A DNA stretch of 64,000 nucleotides from Gammaproteobacteria bacterium HGW-Gammaproteobacteria-1 (GTDB lineage: Bacteria > Pseudomonadota > Gammaproteobacteria > Thiohalomonadales > Thiohalomonadaceae). The translations under genes and the position numbers were made by a program. The stretch spans positions 62,001-126,000 of the forward strand of contig PGZL01000008.1 in NCBI GenBank assembly GCA_002840095.1, written 5' to 3'. The notes under the pieces are model-generated. The model was not told the DNA's origin. It did no database searches and worked only from the letters and a program-made list of their open reading frames with translations. Below are positions 8,121-16,911 of the stretch, piece after piece; within the stretch, counting starts at the first letter, position 1; each line of letters opens with the position of its first letter.

Positions 8121-8807
8121 GTGATGGACCACCGCCAGATGGACGACGGCTGCTGCGCCGCATCGAGCGAATCGCAGCCCCAGGCATATCCCTCCGCCCC
8201 GGCGGCAAGACTTCGTATCGCCCCCCGCGCCGCGATATCCCCATTGAAACTCCTGCTCATCCTGCTGGTGCTCTTCGTCACCAGCAGCGCCTACGCCGAT
8301 CCGCGTGCGCGGCCGACGGAATGGGCGCAGCCGATGCTCGACGTTCAGTTGGGCAATTTCTACCAGGTTAGCGACGAGCTGTACCGCTCGCGGCAACCCG
8401 ACGACGAGGAGATGGCCCAACTCGCCGTGATGGGCATCCGCTCAATACTTAACCTGCGCGAACATCACAGCGACGATGACGAAGCCGAGAGTACCGGCAT
8501 AAATCTATACCGCGTACCGATGAATGCAGGCGATATCAACGACGAACTGGTAACCAAGGCGCTGGATGCCCTCGCCGCCGCACCCAAGCCGGCCCTGGTC
8601 CATTGCTGGCACGGCAGCGACCGCACCGGCGCCATCGTCGCGATGTACCGCATGGTATTCCAGGGCTGGCCGCGCCAGCAGGCCATCGACGAATTCATCA
8701 ACGGCGGCTACGGCTATCACCGCAGCGTGTATCCGAACATCGAGCGCTATTTGGAAACGGTCGATATTGCGGGCTTCAGGCAGCGGATTGCGCAGCGTGT
8801 TCAGTAA
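8121..8807 (+). CDS. Exported dual-specificity/tyrosine phosphatase-like protein
   Basis: About 228 residues. The active-site loop HCWHGSDRTG (about residue 155) fits the HCx5R signature of cysteine phosphatases of the DSP/PTP fold. The hydrophobic segment LLLILLVLFVTSSAYA near residues 43-59 looks like a signal peptide cleaved after AYA, so the enzyme would act in the periplasm. The stretch before it is unusually long, and the true start may be further in; the GTG at 8121 and ATG at 8124 are preceded by AAGGGA. It stands alone, so the substrate cannot be guessed from context. Confidence 0.8.
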   Translation: MMDHRQMDDGCCAASSESQPQAYPSAPAARLRIAPRAAISPLKLLLILLVLFVTSSAYADPRARPTEWAQPMLDVQLGNFYQVSDELYRSRQPDDEEMAQLAVMGIRSILNLREHHSDDDEAESTGINLYRVPMNAGDINDELVTKALDALAAAPKPALVHCWHGSDRTGAIVAMYRMVFQGWPRQQAIDEFINGGYGYHRSVYPNIERYLETVDIAGFRQRIAQRVQ

Positions 8808-8924
8808 AGTCGGCTCCGATTCTTTTGGTCCCACTGATGTTTGGTCTGGAGGTTGGGCTTTTACATGTGGAAGTGCAGCCGAAAAGTAGTTGGCAGTTTC
8901 ATCCACTCATTACGGGAGATCAGA

Positions 8925-9704
8925 ATGCAACGCGCTTTTCTGTTAGCCATAATGCTTGCCCTCGGCGGTTGTGCCACACAATTCCCTGTTCCCGACACCC
9001 TCGGCGATCCAAAAAATGCAGGCAACTATGGCTATCACCCTCTTGACCCGTTGCCGGTAAATCTCACGGTCGATAAGACAAAGGTGCTCGATGCAATGCC
9101 GGACGAGACGATAAGAATAGCTGTCGGTACAGTTTCCGTGGACGGTGGAATTACGTTTGGCCCAGCGAAAATTGGGGCGGAAGGAAAGAACTATGTGGTC
9201 GTTCTCGACTACATAAAGTTCGGTACAGATTCTTTCGCCGTTGCATTGTCCGGTGAGAAAGGAAACCGGGTTGCCACGCTAGTCAAGGCATCTGATGCAC
9301 CCAAGGCAAATGCGGTTGTCCCGGTTTATATAGGCGTTGGGCTGCGACTTACCGCAAATATCTACGTAAAGAAAGGATCGGTTGATCTCGGCAGTCTGTT
9401 TGCTTTGGGCGTTGCTGCGAAAGCAGAGAAAGTGTCAGGGACCTTGGTAATTCAAACCTTGGGGGTGAGTGGGCCCGAAATCTCCGGCTTGATTCCGATG
9501 CCCGGCGAAATCAGTGAGTCGACTATCCAGAATGCAATACTCGCCCTCGCATCGATCAAAGCAAAAATGTACGACACCAAAACATTGATAACTCCAAGAG
9601 TTGTTGGCGTATACAACAATTTGGGCGGTGGTGAGGCGACGATAAATGGTTTCATCTCTTCGCTACTGGAACAGCCGATACCATTTCCTAGAGCTAGCAA
9701 GTGA
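8925..9704 (+). CDS. Hypothetical lipoprotein
   Basis: A 259-residue protein with a lipoprotein signal (lipobox LGGC, Cys at residue 17). The mature part is mostly predicted beta and soluble, with a long segment VVVLDYIKFGTDSFAVAL and a Gly-rich middle. I do not recognise the family. GGGAG upstream of the ATG at 8925 supports that start over longer ones. Base composition is lower in GC than the flanking phosphatase gene. It is followed after 51 bases by the M23 peptidase gene on the same strand. Confidence 0.75.
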   Translation: MQRAFLLAIMLALGGCATQFPVPDTLGDPKNAGNYGYHPLDPLPVNLTVDKTKVLDAMPDETIRIAVGTVSVDGGITFGPAKIGAEGKNYVVVLDYIKFGTDSFAVALSGEKGNRVATLVKASDAPKANAVVPVYIGVGLRLTANIYVKKGSVDLGSLFALGVAAKAEKVSGTLVIQTLGVSGPEISGLIPMPGEISESTIQNAILALASIKAKMYDTKTLITPRVVGVYNNLGGGEATINGFISSLLEQPIPFPRASK

Positions 9705-9755
9705 CGGCAACTGCTTTTGACCTGACCCTGAGCTTGGCGTTACGCAAATTAAATT

Positions 9756-10268
9756 ATGTCAAAAACCAAGAAAGCAGTTTTAGTCGTTATTGCAGTATTG
9801 GCAATCGGGTTTGTAGTTCCCGAAAGAATCACGATTCCGGTTGTGGGAGCATCGAAAGCTGACTGGAACAGGGATTCATTTTGGTATGAGCCTTGGGGCA
9901 CATCGGGGGTTCACAAAGGCATTGATATCTTCGCCAGGCTGGGTGCCGGCGTGACGAGTACAACAGACGGCGTTGTCGTATATACCGGCCAGTTTCCGAA
10001 GGGTGGCAATGTCATCGTCATTTTGGGGCCAAAATGGCGGCTGCACTATTTTTCACACTTAAACACGATAGACGTTTCGTTGCTTAGCTTGGTGGAGTTT
10101 GGCGATCTGATTGGTACGGTGGGGGATAGTGGCAACGCCAAGGGCAAGCCGCCTCATCTGCATTACTCCATTGTTCGCATCTTTCCGGCGCTTTGGGCAA
10201 TTGATAGTTCCACGCAGGGCTATAAAAAGGCGTTTTTTATTGATCCAGGCTCATATTTTGGTGGTTAG
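9756..10268 (+). CDS. M23 (LytM) family metallopeptidase
   Basis: A 170-residue protein with an N-terminal membrane/signal segment (AVLVVIAVLAIGFVV) and a compact peptidase domain. HKGIDIFA (about residue 53) and HLHYSI (about residue 127) supply the zinc ligands of the LytM fold, so it probably cleaves peptidoglycan cross-links in the periplasm. It lacks long coiled coils or LysM repeats. Lower GC than its neighbours suggests it was acquired together with the preceding lipoprotein gene. Confidence 0.88.
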   Translation: MSKTKKAVLVVIAVLAIGFVVPERITIPVVGASKADWNRDSFWYEPWGTSGVHKGIDIFARLGAGVTSTTDGVVVYTGQFPKGGNVIVILGPKWRLHYFSHLNTIDVSLLSLVEFGDLIGTVGDSGNAKGKPPHLHYSIVRIFPALWAIDSSTQGYKKAFFIDPGSYFGG

Positions 10269-10271
10269 GCA

Positions 10272-10347
10272 TCGAACCGGACAATGACGATGGACGGCTC
10301 CAGATAGGAATTACATGTGCTGCGTGAGAATTGCTTTACCGATGCTC
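10272..10347. repeat. Imperfect direct repeat flanking the repeat-lipoprotein gene, left copy
   Basis: TCGAACCGG, CAATGA, TCCAGATAG, CATGTGCTGCGTGAG and GCTTT occur in the same order and spacing as in the copy at 12136-12209. The two copies bracket the gene at 10462-12132. Confidence 0.6.
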
Positions 10348-10461
10348 TGACAGCCCCGCTTCGCAGGGAGTCGTCAGGGTCAGAACCCGTACTCCTCTAA
10401 TGTCAGCGGAATCTGCGTTCTGGCTCCACTTAAAGTTAAACAGTAAGGGAGGACGAGGATC

Positions 10462-12132
10462 ATGAAAGGAAACAGTGCGCTTTGCTGGAAACGCGGCCGT
10501 CTCAGCGGCGGGATCATAGTCATTGCACTGGGTGGCTTCCTGGTGGCCTGCGGCGGCGGAGGCGGCACCGCCGCCACCGGACCCACGGTCACTGCCGTCA
10601 GTCCCCCCGCAGACACCACCGGGGTGGCGCCGACGACAACGGCAACCGCCGTCTTCAGCGAGGACATGTTCGCCAGCACCATCAATGACGGCACGTTCAC
10701 CGTTGGCAACGGCAACGGCGCGGTGGCAGGGACGGTGAGCTTCGACGCGATAGGCAACGTCGCCACCTTCACCCCGACCGGCCGGCTGGCGCTGCTCCAG
10801 GTGCACACCGCCAGCCTGAGTGCCGGCATCACCAACCTGGCCGGCAGCGCCCTGGCTCCCATCAGCTGGTCATTCACCGTCGGGGAAGGGGCATGGGGCA
10901 CCCCTGCGCTGATTGAGACCTACAACGGTGGGAGTGCGACCTACCCGGACATCGCCATGGATGCCGGCGGCAATGCCCTGGCGGTGTGGTCGCAGTCGGA
11001 CAGTATCCGCCAGAGTATCTGGGCCAACCGCTACACGGTTGGCAGCGGCTGGGGCACGGCCCAGCTCATCGAGACTGACGATGCCGGAAATGCAGGTTCG
11101 TCGTGTATCGCCATGGACGGTAGCGGCAACGCCCTGGCGGTGTGGTCGCAGTCGGACGGTACCCGCCAGAATATCTGGTCCAATCGCTATACGGCGGGCA
11201 GCGGCTGGGGCACGGCGGTGCTTATTGAAACCGGTGATGCCGGCAATGCTTTCAACCCGGAAATCGCCATGGACGCCAGCGGTAATGCGCTCGCGGTGTG
11301 GAATCAGTTTGACGGCATCCGCGACAACATCTGGTCCAACCGCTACACGGTGGGAAGCGGCTGGAGCGCGGCCGAACTCATCGAGACTTTCAATACCGGA
11401 GGTACCGATTTGCCGCGTATCGCCATGGACGCCGGCGGCAACGCCCTGGCGGTGTGGTCGCAGTCGGACGGCACCCGCTACAACATCTGGTTCAATCGCT
11501 ACACGGTCGGCAGCGGCTGGGGCACGGCCCAGCTCATCGAGACTAACGACACCTCCCATGCCTTTTATCCGGATATCGCCGTGGACGGCAGTGGCAATGG
11601 GGTGGCGGTATGGAAGCAAAACGACGGCACCCGCTACAACATCTGGTCCAATCGCTACACGGTCGGCAGCGGCTGGGGTACGGCCCAGCTCATCGAAACC
11701 GACAATGCCGGACCTGCAGATTTGCCGCGTATCGCCATGGACGGCAGCGGCAATGGGCTGGCGGTGTGGCATCAGTCCGACGGCACCCGCTACAACATCT
11801 GGTCCAACCGCTACACCGCCGGCAGCGGCTGGGGCGCGGCCCAGCTCCTCGAGAGCGACGACGTCGCAACTGCTGCCTACCCCGAGATCGCCATGGACCC
11901 CGGCGGCAACGCGCTGACGGTCTGGTCCCACTGGGACGGCATCCGCGCCAACATCTGGTCCAGCCGCTACAGGATCGGCAGCGGCTGGGGCACGGCCCAG
12001 CTCATCGAGACTGACGACGCCGGAGACGCCCTTTCAGTACAAATCACCATGGGCAGCAGCGGTAACGCATTGGCGGTATGGGGGCAATCCAACGGCGCCA
12101 TAGACAATATCTGGTCCAACCGCTTTGAATAA
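10462..12132 (+). CDS. Lipoprotein with Ig-like domain and eight 52-residue repeats
   Basis: A 556-residue protein. The signal ends LGGFLVACGGGGG, a lipobox followed by a Gly run. Residues about 40-143 resemble a bacterial Ig-like domain (Big_5 type: SPPADTTGVAPTTTATAVFS). From 10894 on there are eight tandem repeats of 52 residues (156 bases, the last shortened), each starting WGTAQLIET and containing GNALAVW and NIWSNRYT-GSGW, which suggests a beta-propeller-like fold. It is probably exposed on the surface or exported; the ligand is unknown. The ATG at 10462 follows GGGAGGACGAGG. The repeats are close enough in DNA to recombine, so the copy number may vary between strains. Confidence 0.85.
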   Translation: MKGNSALCWKRGRLSGGIIVIALGGFLVACGGGGGTAATGPTVTAVSPPADTTGVAPTTTATAVFSEDMFASTINDGTFTVGNGNGAVAGTVSFDAIGNVATFTPTGRLALLQVHTASLSAGITNLAGSALAPISWSFTVGEGAWGTPALIETYNGGSATYPDIAMDAGGNALAVWSQSDSIRQSIWANRYTVGSGWGTAQLIETDDAGNAGSSCIAMDGSGNALAVWSQSDGTRQNIWSNRYTAGSGWGTAVLIETGDAGNAFNPEIAMDASGNALAVWNQFDGIRDNIWSNRYTVGSGWSAAELIETFNTGGTDLPRIAMDAGGNALAVWSQSDGTRYNIWFNRYTVGSGWGTAQLIETNDTSHAFYPDIAVDGSGNGVAVWKQNDGTRYNIWSNRYTVGSGWGTAQLIETDNAGPADLPRIAMDGSGNGLAVWHQSDGTRYNIWSNRYTAGSGWGAAQLLESDDVATAAYPEIAMDPGGNALTVWSHWDGIRANIWSSRYRIGSGWGTAQLIETDDAGDALSVQITMGSSGNALAVWGQSNGAIDNIWSNRFE

Positions 12133-12135
12133 GGC

Positions 12136-12209
12136 TCGAACCGGCCAATGATGGGGGATGACTTCAGATAGACATTGCATGTGCTACGTGAGGGCCGCTT
12201 TTCATCGTC
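12136..12209. repeat. Imperfect direct repeat flanking the repeat-lipoprotein gene, right copy
   Basis: Right-hand partner of 10272-10347, about three quarters identical by eye. It lies directly after the stop codon of the repeat lipoprotein gene. No transposase is nearby. The rest of the gap up to 12323 shows nothing I recognise. Confidence 0.6.
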
Positions 12210-12323
12210 CCCATTCCCATCCCCCGAACTAGGGAGATGGGATTGGGGAAACCTGCAAAATCTTGCGGCCAGCTGGCGGAGCGCCAGATGAGCGACCTCT
12301 GTAGCCCCTGGTTACGCACTTTC

Positions 12324-12653
12324 CTACGTATTGGTTTTCGCGCTTAGAATGCGTTTGAACTCTTCATCACCCAATTTTTGCAGCAGCTTTTGATTTTCCA
12401 GAATAACTTGGCCGTACTTTTCCCAGCTTTTTGAGAATCGCTTCAGTTTTGTGCACGGGAACTTTTTGCATTCATAACAATGTTGAATGCCTTGTTCCTT
12501 GCAGCAAAGATGAAATGATTTGCAGTTATTGCATTTCCTGAGATTTAACTCGGCGCCTGGGCACGGATTCGTTTCTCTTGTGAACACCGGGCAAGTTCCG
12601 CAATAAACCCCGCAAGCAGGAATTCTCCCATTGTATGTTGGGTTCGTTTTCAC
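12324..12653 (-). CDS. DUF3795-like cysteine-rich protein
   Basis: A 109-residue protein with about 11 cysteines, arranged as CGVYCGTC, CNNCKSFHLCC and CYECKKFPC. This pattern fits the DUF3795 family, predicted to bind metal; its role is unknown. The start is a GTG, since the nearby ATG is out of frame. It is clearly lower in GC than the surroundings, with many AAA and AAT codons, so it was probably transferred. Confidence 0.75.
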   Translation of the reverse strand: MKTNPTYNGRIPACGVYCGTCPVFTRETNPCPGAELNLRKCNNCKSFHLCCKEQGIQHCYECKKFPCTKLKRFSKSWEKYGQVILENQKLLQKLGDEEFKRILSAKTNT

Positions 12654-12732
12654 ATTGCGTCCATTCAGTGTTTGCGAGCAAGCCCAGACGCGCCGCGAAG
12701 CGGCGACGGCAGCGGTCTATTGGGCGTGCGGC

Positions 12733-13314
12733 TCACTCTATGTACCGGTAGTGACCGGTTATTGGGTAAGTGAACAGAACGTCTTCCTCTGTGGTCCCGG
12801 AGCCAATGTTATGGATGATGGTCGGCCGGGAAGTGCCGGGGACAATTCTGTCGGAGACGATACCGATGTGAGGAAGATTCCCTGGCAGCATCCACGTGAC
12901 CAAGTTGCCTGGCTTGTAGTCAGTTGGCAACCTTGAAATTGGCAGTGACGCCCCAGCACGTTGAAAGTACGTCTGTAGGTTGGGTACGCGGCGATGATCA
13001 ATGTTGCGATCAGGCTTAGATAAGCCCCAGAGCTTGGGATATGCAGAGAAGTTCTCGCGCATGTCTTCGTGCACCAAAACCTGAAGGTCAATTTTGACCT
13101 TGCGGTATGCCCGAATGACTACGTCAGTACATACGCCGCGGTCATCGGGGACGTCTCCCATCGGGTACGCGATTGTGCGATAAGAGCCGTCGTAAATCTC
13201 GGGCCTGGCTGTTCTTTCGCGTGCAGCGTCCACGAGCGATCTGGTGAAGTCATCCGCCATCGTGCTTTCTGAAACAGCGAGCGAGATGAGCAGCAGGAGA
13301 CAGTGTCGAAGCAT
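12733..13314 (-). CDS. DUF1287 family exported protein
   Basis: A 193-residue protein with a signal peptide (MLRHCLLLLISLAVSEST-MADD). The conserved DUF1287 segments are visible: RGVCTDVVIRAYRK near residue 60, DHRRVPNLQTYF near 105, and GNLPHIGIVSDR near 145. The Cys and His in these segments are laid out like an NlpC/P60-like peptidase or amidase fold, but activity is not established. The ATG at 13314 is the first that gives a signal peptide. No operon partner is seen. Confidence 0.8.
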   Translation of the reverse strand: MLRHCLLLLISLAVSESTMADDFTRSLVDAARERTARPEIYDGSYRTIAYPMGDVPDDRGVCTDVVIRAYRKVKIDLQVLVHEDMRENFSAYPKLWGLSKPDRNIDHRRVPNLQTYFQRAGASLPISRLPTDYKPGNLVTWMLPGNLPHIGIVSDRIVPGTSRPTIIHNIGSGTTEEDVLFTYPITGHYRYIE

Positions 13315-13417
13315 ACGAGGACCCTCCGCAATTGTGGGGACAGCATACGTAGTTCTCTGACGGGTGTGCCTTCGGGGTGACGGTGCCAGGTTGAGCACGG
13401 GCTGCGAGGGGCGCGCT

Positions 13418-13864
13418 TCAGCCAAACACGAAGGACAGGGCGGCCAATCCGAGCAGCAGGCCCTGCGCGGCGAAGAATGCCAGCTGCCGCCGGGCCAGCG
13501 TGATCGTGCCCCGGGCGCGCGATTCCCAGTCACGGCCTGCGACCGGTGCGTCATTGCCGAACAGGCGGCCGAGTCCGCGATCCAGTGCGTCAAGGTCGAG
13601 CCTGCCTTCGGCGATGCGCTCAAACAGATGGAGGTCGAACCTGACCCTCAGGGCGAAGTATTTCTCTATCAATCCGACGCAGAGCGAGATGCCGATCAGG
13701 GCGCCGCGTGTCCCGGCGTCCGGCACAGGGGCGATGAGCAAGGGCGCCAGCGCGATGCAGGCGCCGAGCAGCAGCACGGTGGCGGCGCCGTCGACGCCGC
13801 CGCAGGCGCGCAAAAACGGGGTCAGGACATGCAGCTCGGGAGCGGCGCGCAAAGGCTCAGTCAT
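13418..13864 (-). CDS. Small membrane protein at the end of the ynb-type operon
   Basis: A 148-residue protein with two hydrophobic segments near the N-terminal half (AATVLLLGACIALAPLLIA and GALIGISLCVGLIEKY) and one at the C-terminus (LAFFAAQGLLLGLAALSFVFG). I do not recognise the family. Its ATG at 13864 lies one base after the stop of the ynbD-like gene, so it is almost certainly part of the same operon. E. coli ynbABCD, as I recall it, has no such gene. A helper or membrane scaffold for the lipid enzymes upstream is possible but speculative. Confidence 0.75.
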   Translation of the reverse strand: MTEPLRAAPELHVLTPFLRACGGVDGAATVLLLGACIALAPLLIAPVPDAGTRGALIGISLCVGLIEKYFALRVRFDLHLFERIAEGRLDLDALDRGLGRLFGNDAPVAGRDWESRARGTITLARRQLAFFAAQGLLLGLAALSFVFG

Positions 13865-13865
13865 G

Positions 13866-15161
13866 TCAGGCCACCGCCTCGGCGAGTGCAGCGCGATGCG
13901 CCTGCGACAATACCGTGCGCCACTGGCGGGCGAGCAGACGTTCCGCCTCGGCGATATCGCGAGCATGTCCATGGTTGACCATCCAGGCGATCACCGCCGC
14001 GGCACTGCGTGACGCGCCCAGGGCGCAATGAACGAGCACCGGCCCTGCGGCCCGTGCCCGCTCTATGACCTGGGCGGCATGGCGCAGGGTCTGCGCATCC
14101 GGCACCACAAAATCGAGCAGGGGAATGTTCTCGTAGTGTCCGCCGCCGGTGCGGGCGGAAAACTCCGCCGTCAGATCCACGATGGCAGGCCAGTGCCCCG
14201 CTTCGCTGCGGCGCGGCAGGCGGCCTATGAACACATCGGCGGCGACCGGCACTGCCGCCGGCCGGGCGGCGGTGTGCGCCAGGTAGGAAAGCCAGGAGCC
14301 GAGCAGGTATGGCGCGAGCAGCCAGCGCGCCGCGACGCTGTGGCGCCCGGCCTGCTTCTGGAACACGGCCACGCCAAACGCCAGATAGCCGCCCGCGACG
14401 ATGAGGAGCGCCGCCGCCGGCCATAGCAGCAGCCAGGCCCAGTTCTGCGCCCATACTGCCAGCGCCGCGCAGGCGACGGCGCCGAGCGCGTAGCGTATGC
14501 CGAGCCTGCGGCGGACGACGTTCTGCGTCAGCCCGGTGAAGCGGAACGGCCGCTCCCCATCGGGCAGCAGGTACAGGCAGACCATGCCGGCAGCGAAGCC
14601 GGTCGCCACGTCGATGACGTGATGCTGGTACACCAGCACCACTGATAGCGCGATAAGCGTGAACCACAGATGCAGCATGTGACGCCACGGCGCCGCGAGG
14701 CTGCGCGCGTATATCACCCACAGGAGCATGAGCAGGCTGATGTGCAGAGAAGGTGCCTGGTTGAACGGCTTGTCGAAGCCGGTCAGGACGGCCAGCAGGT
14801 AGCCGTTGAAGCCGTCGACCGCGGGTCGCTCGAAGGAGAACTGCAGCGGGAACAGAAGAAAGCCCGCGGCGGAGATCACGATGGCGGCGACGATGCGCTG
14901 TGCGTGGCGGTCCAGTTCGAAGCGGCTGCTGCAAAGGAACACCGATGCCGCGAAGAAAATGTCTATGGACATGTACGGCAGCATGAGCTGCGGCACGAAC
15001 GGCAGATGCTGCTCCCAGGGAAAGTACAGCGACGGTACGTCGCTGCGCTGGGAGGTAAGCCAGTTGGTGAATCCGTAGACGAGAAAGAAGAACGGCCCGA
15101 GAAACACCATCCACAGGGCGGCGGCCTTCCAGGGCCTTCCTTCGTTTCGGGGCGCAGCCAC
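13866..15161 (-). CDS. ynbD: PAP2-type phosphatase fused to dual-specificity phosphatase (YnbD-like)
   Basis: About 431 residues if it starts at the GTG at 15161, 4 bases after the stop of the upstream gene. The N-terminal two thirds is a multispanning PAP2/inositol-phosphate-phosphatase-like membrane domain, with PSLHI and HHVIDVATGFAAG as its catalytic histidine motifs. The C-terminal third carries VHCALGASRS, a cysteine-phosphatase loop of the DSP kind. E. coli YnbD has the same fusion and size. It would remove phosphate from a lipid or lipid precursor on the outer face of the inner membrane, with a cytoplasmic or periplasmic DSP partner activity. An in-frame ATG at about 15110 is an alternative start. 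Confidence 0.85.
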   Translation of the reverse strand: MAAPRNEGRPWKAAALWMVFLGPFFFLVYGFTNWLTSQRSDVPSLYFPWEQHLPFVPQLMLPYMSIDIFFAASVFLCSSRFELDRHAQRIVAAIVISAAGFLLFPLQFSFERPAVDGFNGYLLAVLTGFDKPFNQAPSLHISLLMLLWVIYARSLAAPWRHMLHLWFTLIALSVVLVYQHHVIDVATGFAAGMVCLYLLPDGERPFRFTGLTQNVVRRRLGIRYALGAVACAALAVWAQNWAWLLLWPAAALLIVAGGYLAFGVAVFQKQAGRHSVAARWLLAPYLLGSWLSYLAHTAARPAAVPVAADVFIGRLPRRSEAGHWPAIVDLTAEFSARTGGGHYENIPLLDFVVPDAQTLRHAAQVIERARAAGPVLVHCALGASRSAAAVIAWMVNHGHARDIAEAERLLARQWRTVLSQAHRAALAEAVA

Positions 15162-15165
15162 CGCG

Positions 15166-16911
15166 CTAAGCCCGGCGGCGCGCGACGGAGACGGTGAAGA
15201 TGCCCCAGTCGTCGGCATACTCGTCCACCTTCTCAAAACCGGCGGCGTCGACGAGCTGATCCATTTCGGCCTGTGTCCGGCGACGCATGATCCAGGGACG
15301 GCCGTCGCGGTGGCTGGTGAGCACCCGGGCGATGAATTCCACCTGCGGATGCCAGGGCTGGTTGGTGTAGACAAGATAGCCGCCTGCCTCCACCGCCCGC
15401 GCCAGTCCTTTCAGCGAAGCGCGGACGGGGGCGTTGTCGGGAAACAGTTCGTAGAGTCCGGAGACCACCGCCAGCGTGGGGCGTGGCGTTACGCCGGCCA
15501 GGGACTCTTCATCGAAGGCATCGCCGCGCTCGAACCGTGCCAGCGATGTCATCTCCTTCTGCCTGATCAGTCGTGTCCCCGCCGCCACGTTGAGCTCGCT
15601 GAAGTCGCGCAGCAGCACAGACTCGATGTGATCAGGCATACCGTCCAGGGCCTCGAGAACGTAGCGCCCGTGACCGGCGGCGATGTCGAGTATCCGTATC
15701 GGGCTGCCGGCGTGCACCAGTTTCGCCACGGTTTCGCGCAGTGCGCGCTCGATGTGTTGCTTTCTCACCCTGATGCCGCGCCAACCGACGGCGTTCAGAT
15801 AGAACCGGTCGATCAGCCTGCCCAGAGGAGTAACGCCTTCGGCACGATTGCGGTAGACGTAGTCCAGCGTGCTGCCGGAATCGAAGCCGGTGGCAAATCC
15901 CAGGCTCACGCCGGACGACAGGCGGCCGAAGCTCGCCATGTTGGCCCGTGCGGCCGCAAACACCAGGCCTTTCGGCGACCATGCAGGCAACGGCGCCGTG
16001 AGCGCCTGGTATTCGTTCCAGGTGTATCCGGCCTTGTCGGCATCGAGCAGGGCAGGGGCGGCGACCGGGGCGGCGTACAGCCGCTCGATGAAGGCGTGCG
16101 CCTGGTCCAGCGCCAAATGGCGATCTTTCTCGCCGAGGGTGTCGTGGAAGAAGTCTTGGAAGACGTGTTTCTCCTTGATCTCCGAGCCGAGTCGTTCGAA
16201 GAAGTCGTGCTGCGGTTTATGGTGCACGACCCAGTCGGCACCGGAGATCAGGAGTTGGGTGGGAGTTTGGATGGCGCCGGCGTCGGCGACCAGGCGCTCG
16301 GCGGTATCGTAGAGTTCCAGCAGTATGTTGGCGGCGATGGGACGGGTGATGAGCGGGTCGCTGTTGTAGGACGCAATGCGTTCCGGATCGTGCGTGAGGA
16401 ACTTCGCCTTGACGTAGGAGTTGACGAAAAACTTTCCGCGCAAGGCCTGCATCACCCTCAGCCCGGGACGGGCGAACGGCACGTACAGCTTCACCTTGAA
16501 CGCGGGCGACGCCAGCACCATGCCGCGTATGCGCGGCGCGTAGTCATGCACCCAGGCCGCGGCAAGCACCGCCCCCACGCTCTGGGCAACCACCACCATG
16601 TCGGTGATGTCAATGGCGTAGGTGGTGCAGATGTGGCGGATGAAGGCGTCGACGTCCTTGATGGACGTCCCGATACCCGGCGAATAGCCGCGCTCGCCGG
16701 GGTTGCGTCCGTGGCCGCGCGCGTCCCAGGCGAACATGGCGCAGTCGTCGAGATTCAGACCGTCGACCACATGTTGCAGGCGCCCCGAGTGTTCGTGGCC
16801 GCGGTGGAATATTACGATGGCGCGCCTGGCCGGGTCCTGTGCGGGCCAGTGCCGGTAAAACAGCGGCGTACCGTCGAACGAGGTGAATTCACTTTCCTGT
16901 GCCTGGCGCAT
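15166..16911 (-). CDS. ynbC: Alpha/beta hydrolase fused to class I SAM methyltransferase (YnbC-like)
   Basis: A 581-residue cytoplasmic fusion. Residues 1-290 are an alpha/beta hydrolase resembling monoacylglycerol lipases: oxyanion region FHRGHEHSGR, nucleophile in VVAQSVGAVLA, and a late DFFHDTLGEKDRH region with the catalytic His. Residues about 340-581 are a Rossmann methyltransferase with ILDIAAGHGRYVLEAL as SAM motif I. E. coli YnbC is of the same length and architecture. The gene overlaps the acyltransferase gene by 23 bases. A deacylation/methylation role on an unusual phospholipid headgroup or lysolipid is inferred from the neighbours. Confidence 0.85.
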   Translation of the reverse strand: MRQAQESEFTSFDGTPLFYRHWPAQDPARRAIVIFHRGHEHSGRLQHVVDGLNLDDCAMFAWDARGHGRNPGERGYSPGIGTSIKDVDAFIRHICTTYAIDITDMVVVAQSVGAVLAAAWVHDYAPRIRGMVLASPAFKVKLYVPFARPGLRVMQALRGKFFVNSYVKAKFLTHDPERIASYNSDPLITRPIAANILLELYDTAERLVADAGAIQTPTQLLISGADWVVHHKPQHDFFERLGSEIKEKHVFQDFFHDTLGEKDRHLALDQAHAFIERLYAAPVAAPALLDADKAGYTWNEYQALTAPLPAWSPKGLVFAAARANMASFGRLSSGVSLGFATGFDSGSTLDYVYRNRAEGVTPLGRLIDRFYLNAVGWRGIRVRKQHIERALRETVAKLVHAGSPIRILDIAAGHGRYVLEALDGMPDHIESVLLRDFSELNVAAGTRLIRQKEMTSLARFERGDAFDEESLAGVTPRPTLAVVSGLYELFPDNAPVRASLKGLARAVEAGGYLVYTNQPWHPQVEFIARVLTSHRDGRPWIMRRRTQAEMDQLVDAAGFEKVDEYADDWGIFTVSVARRRA

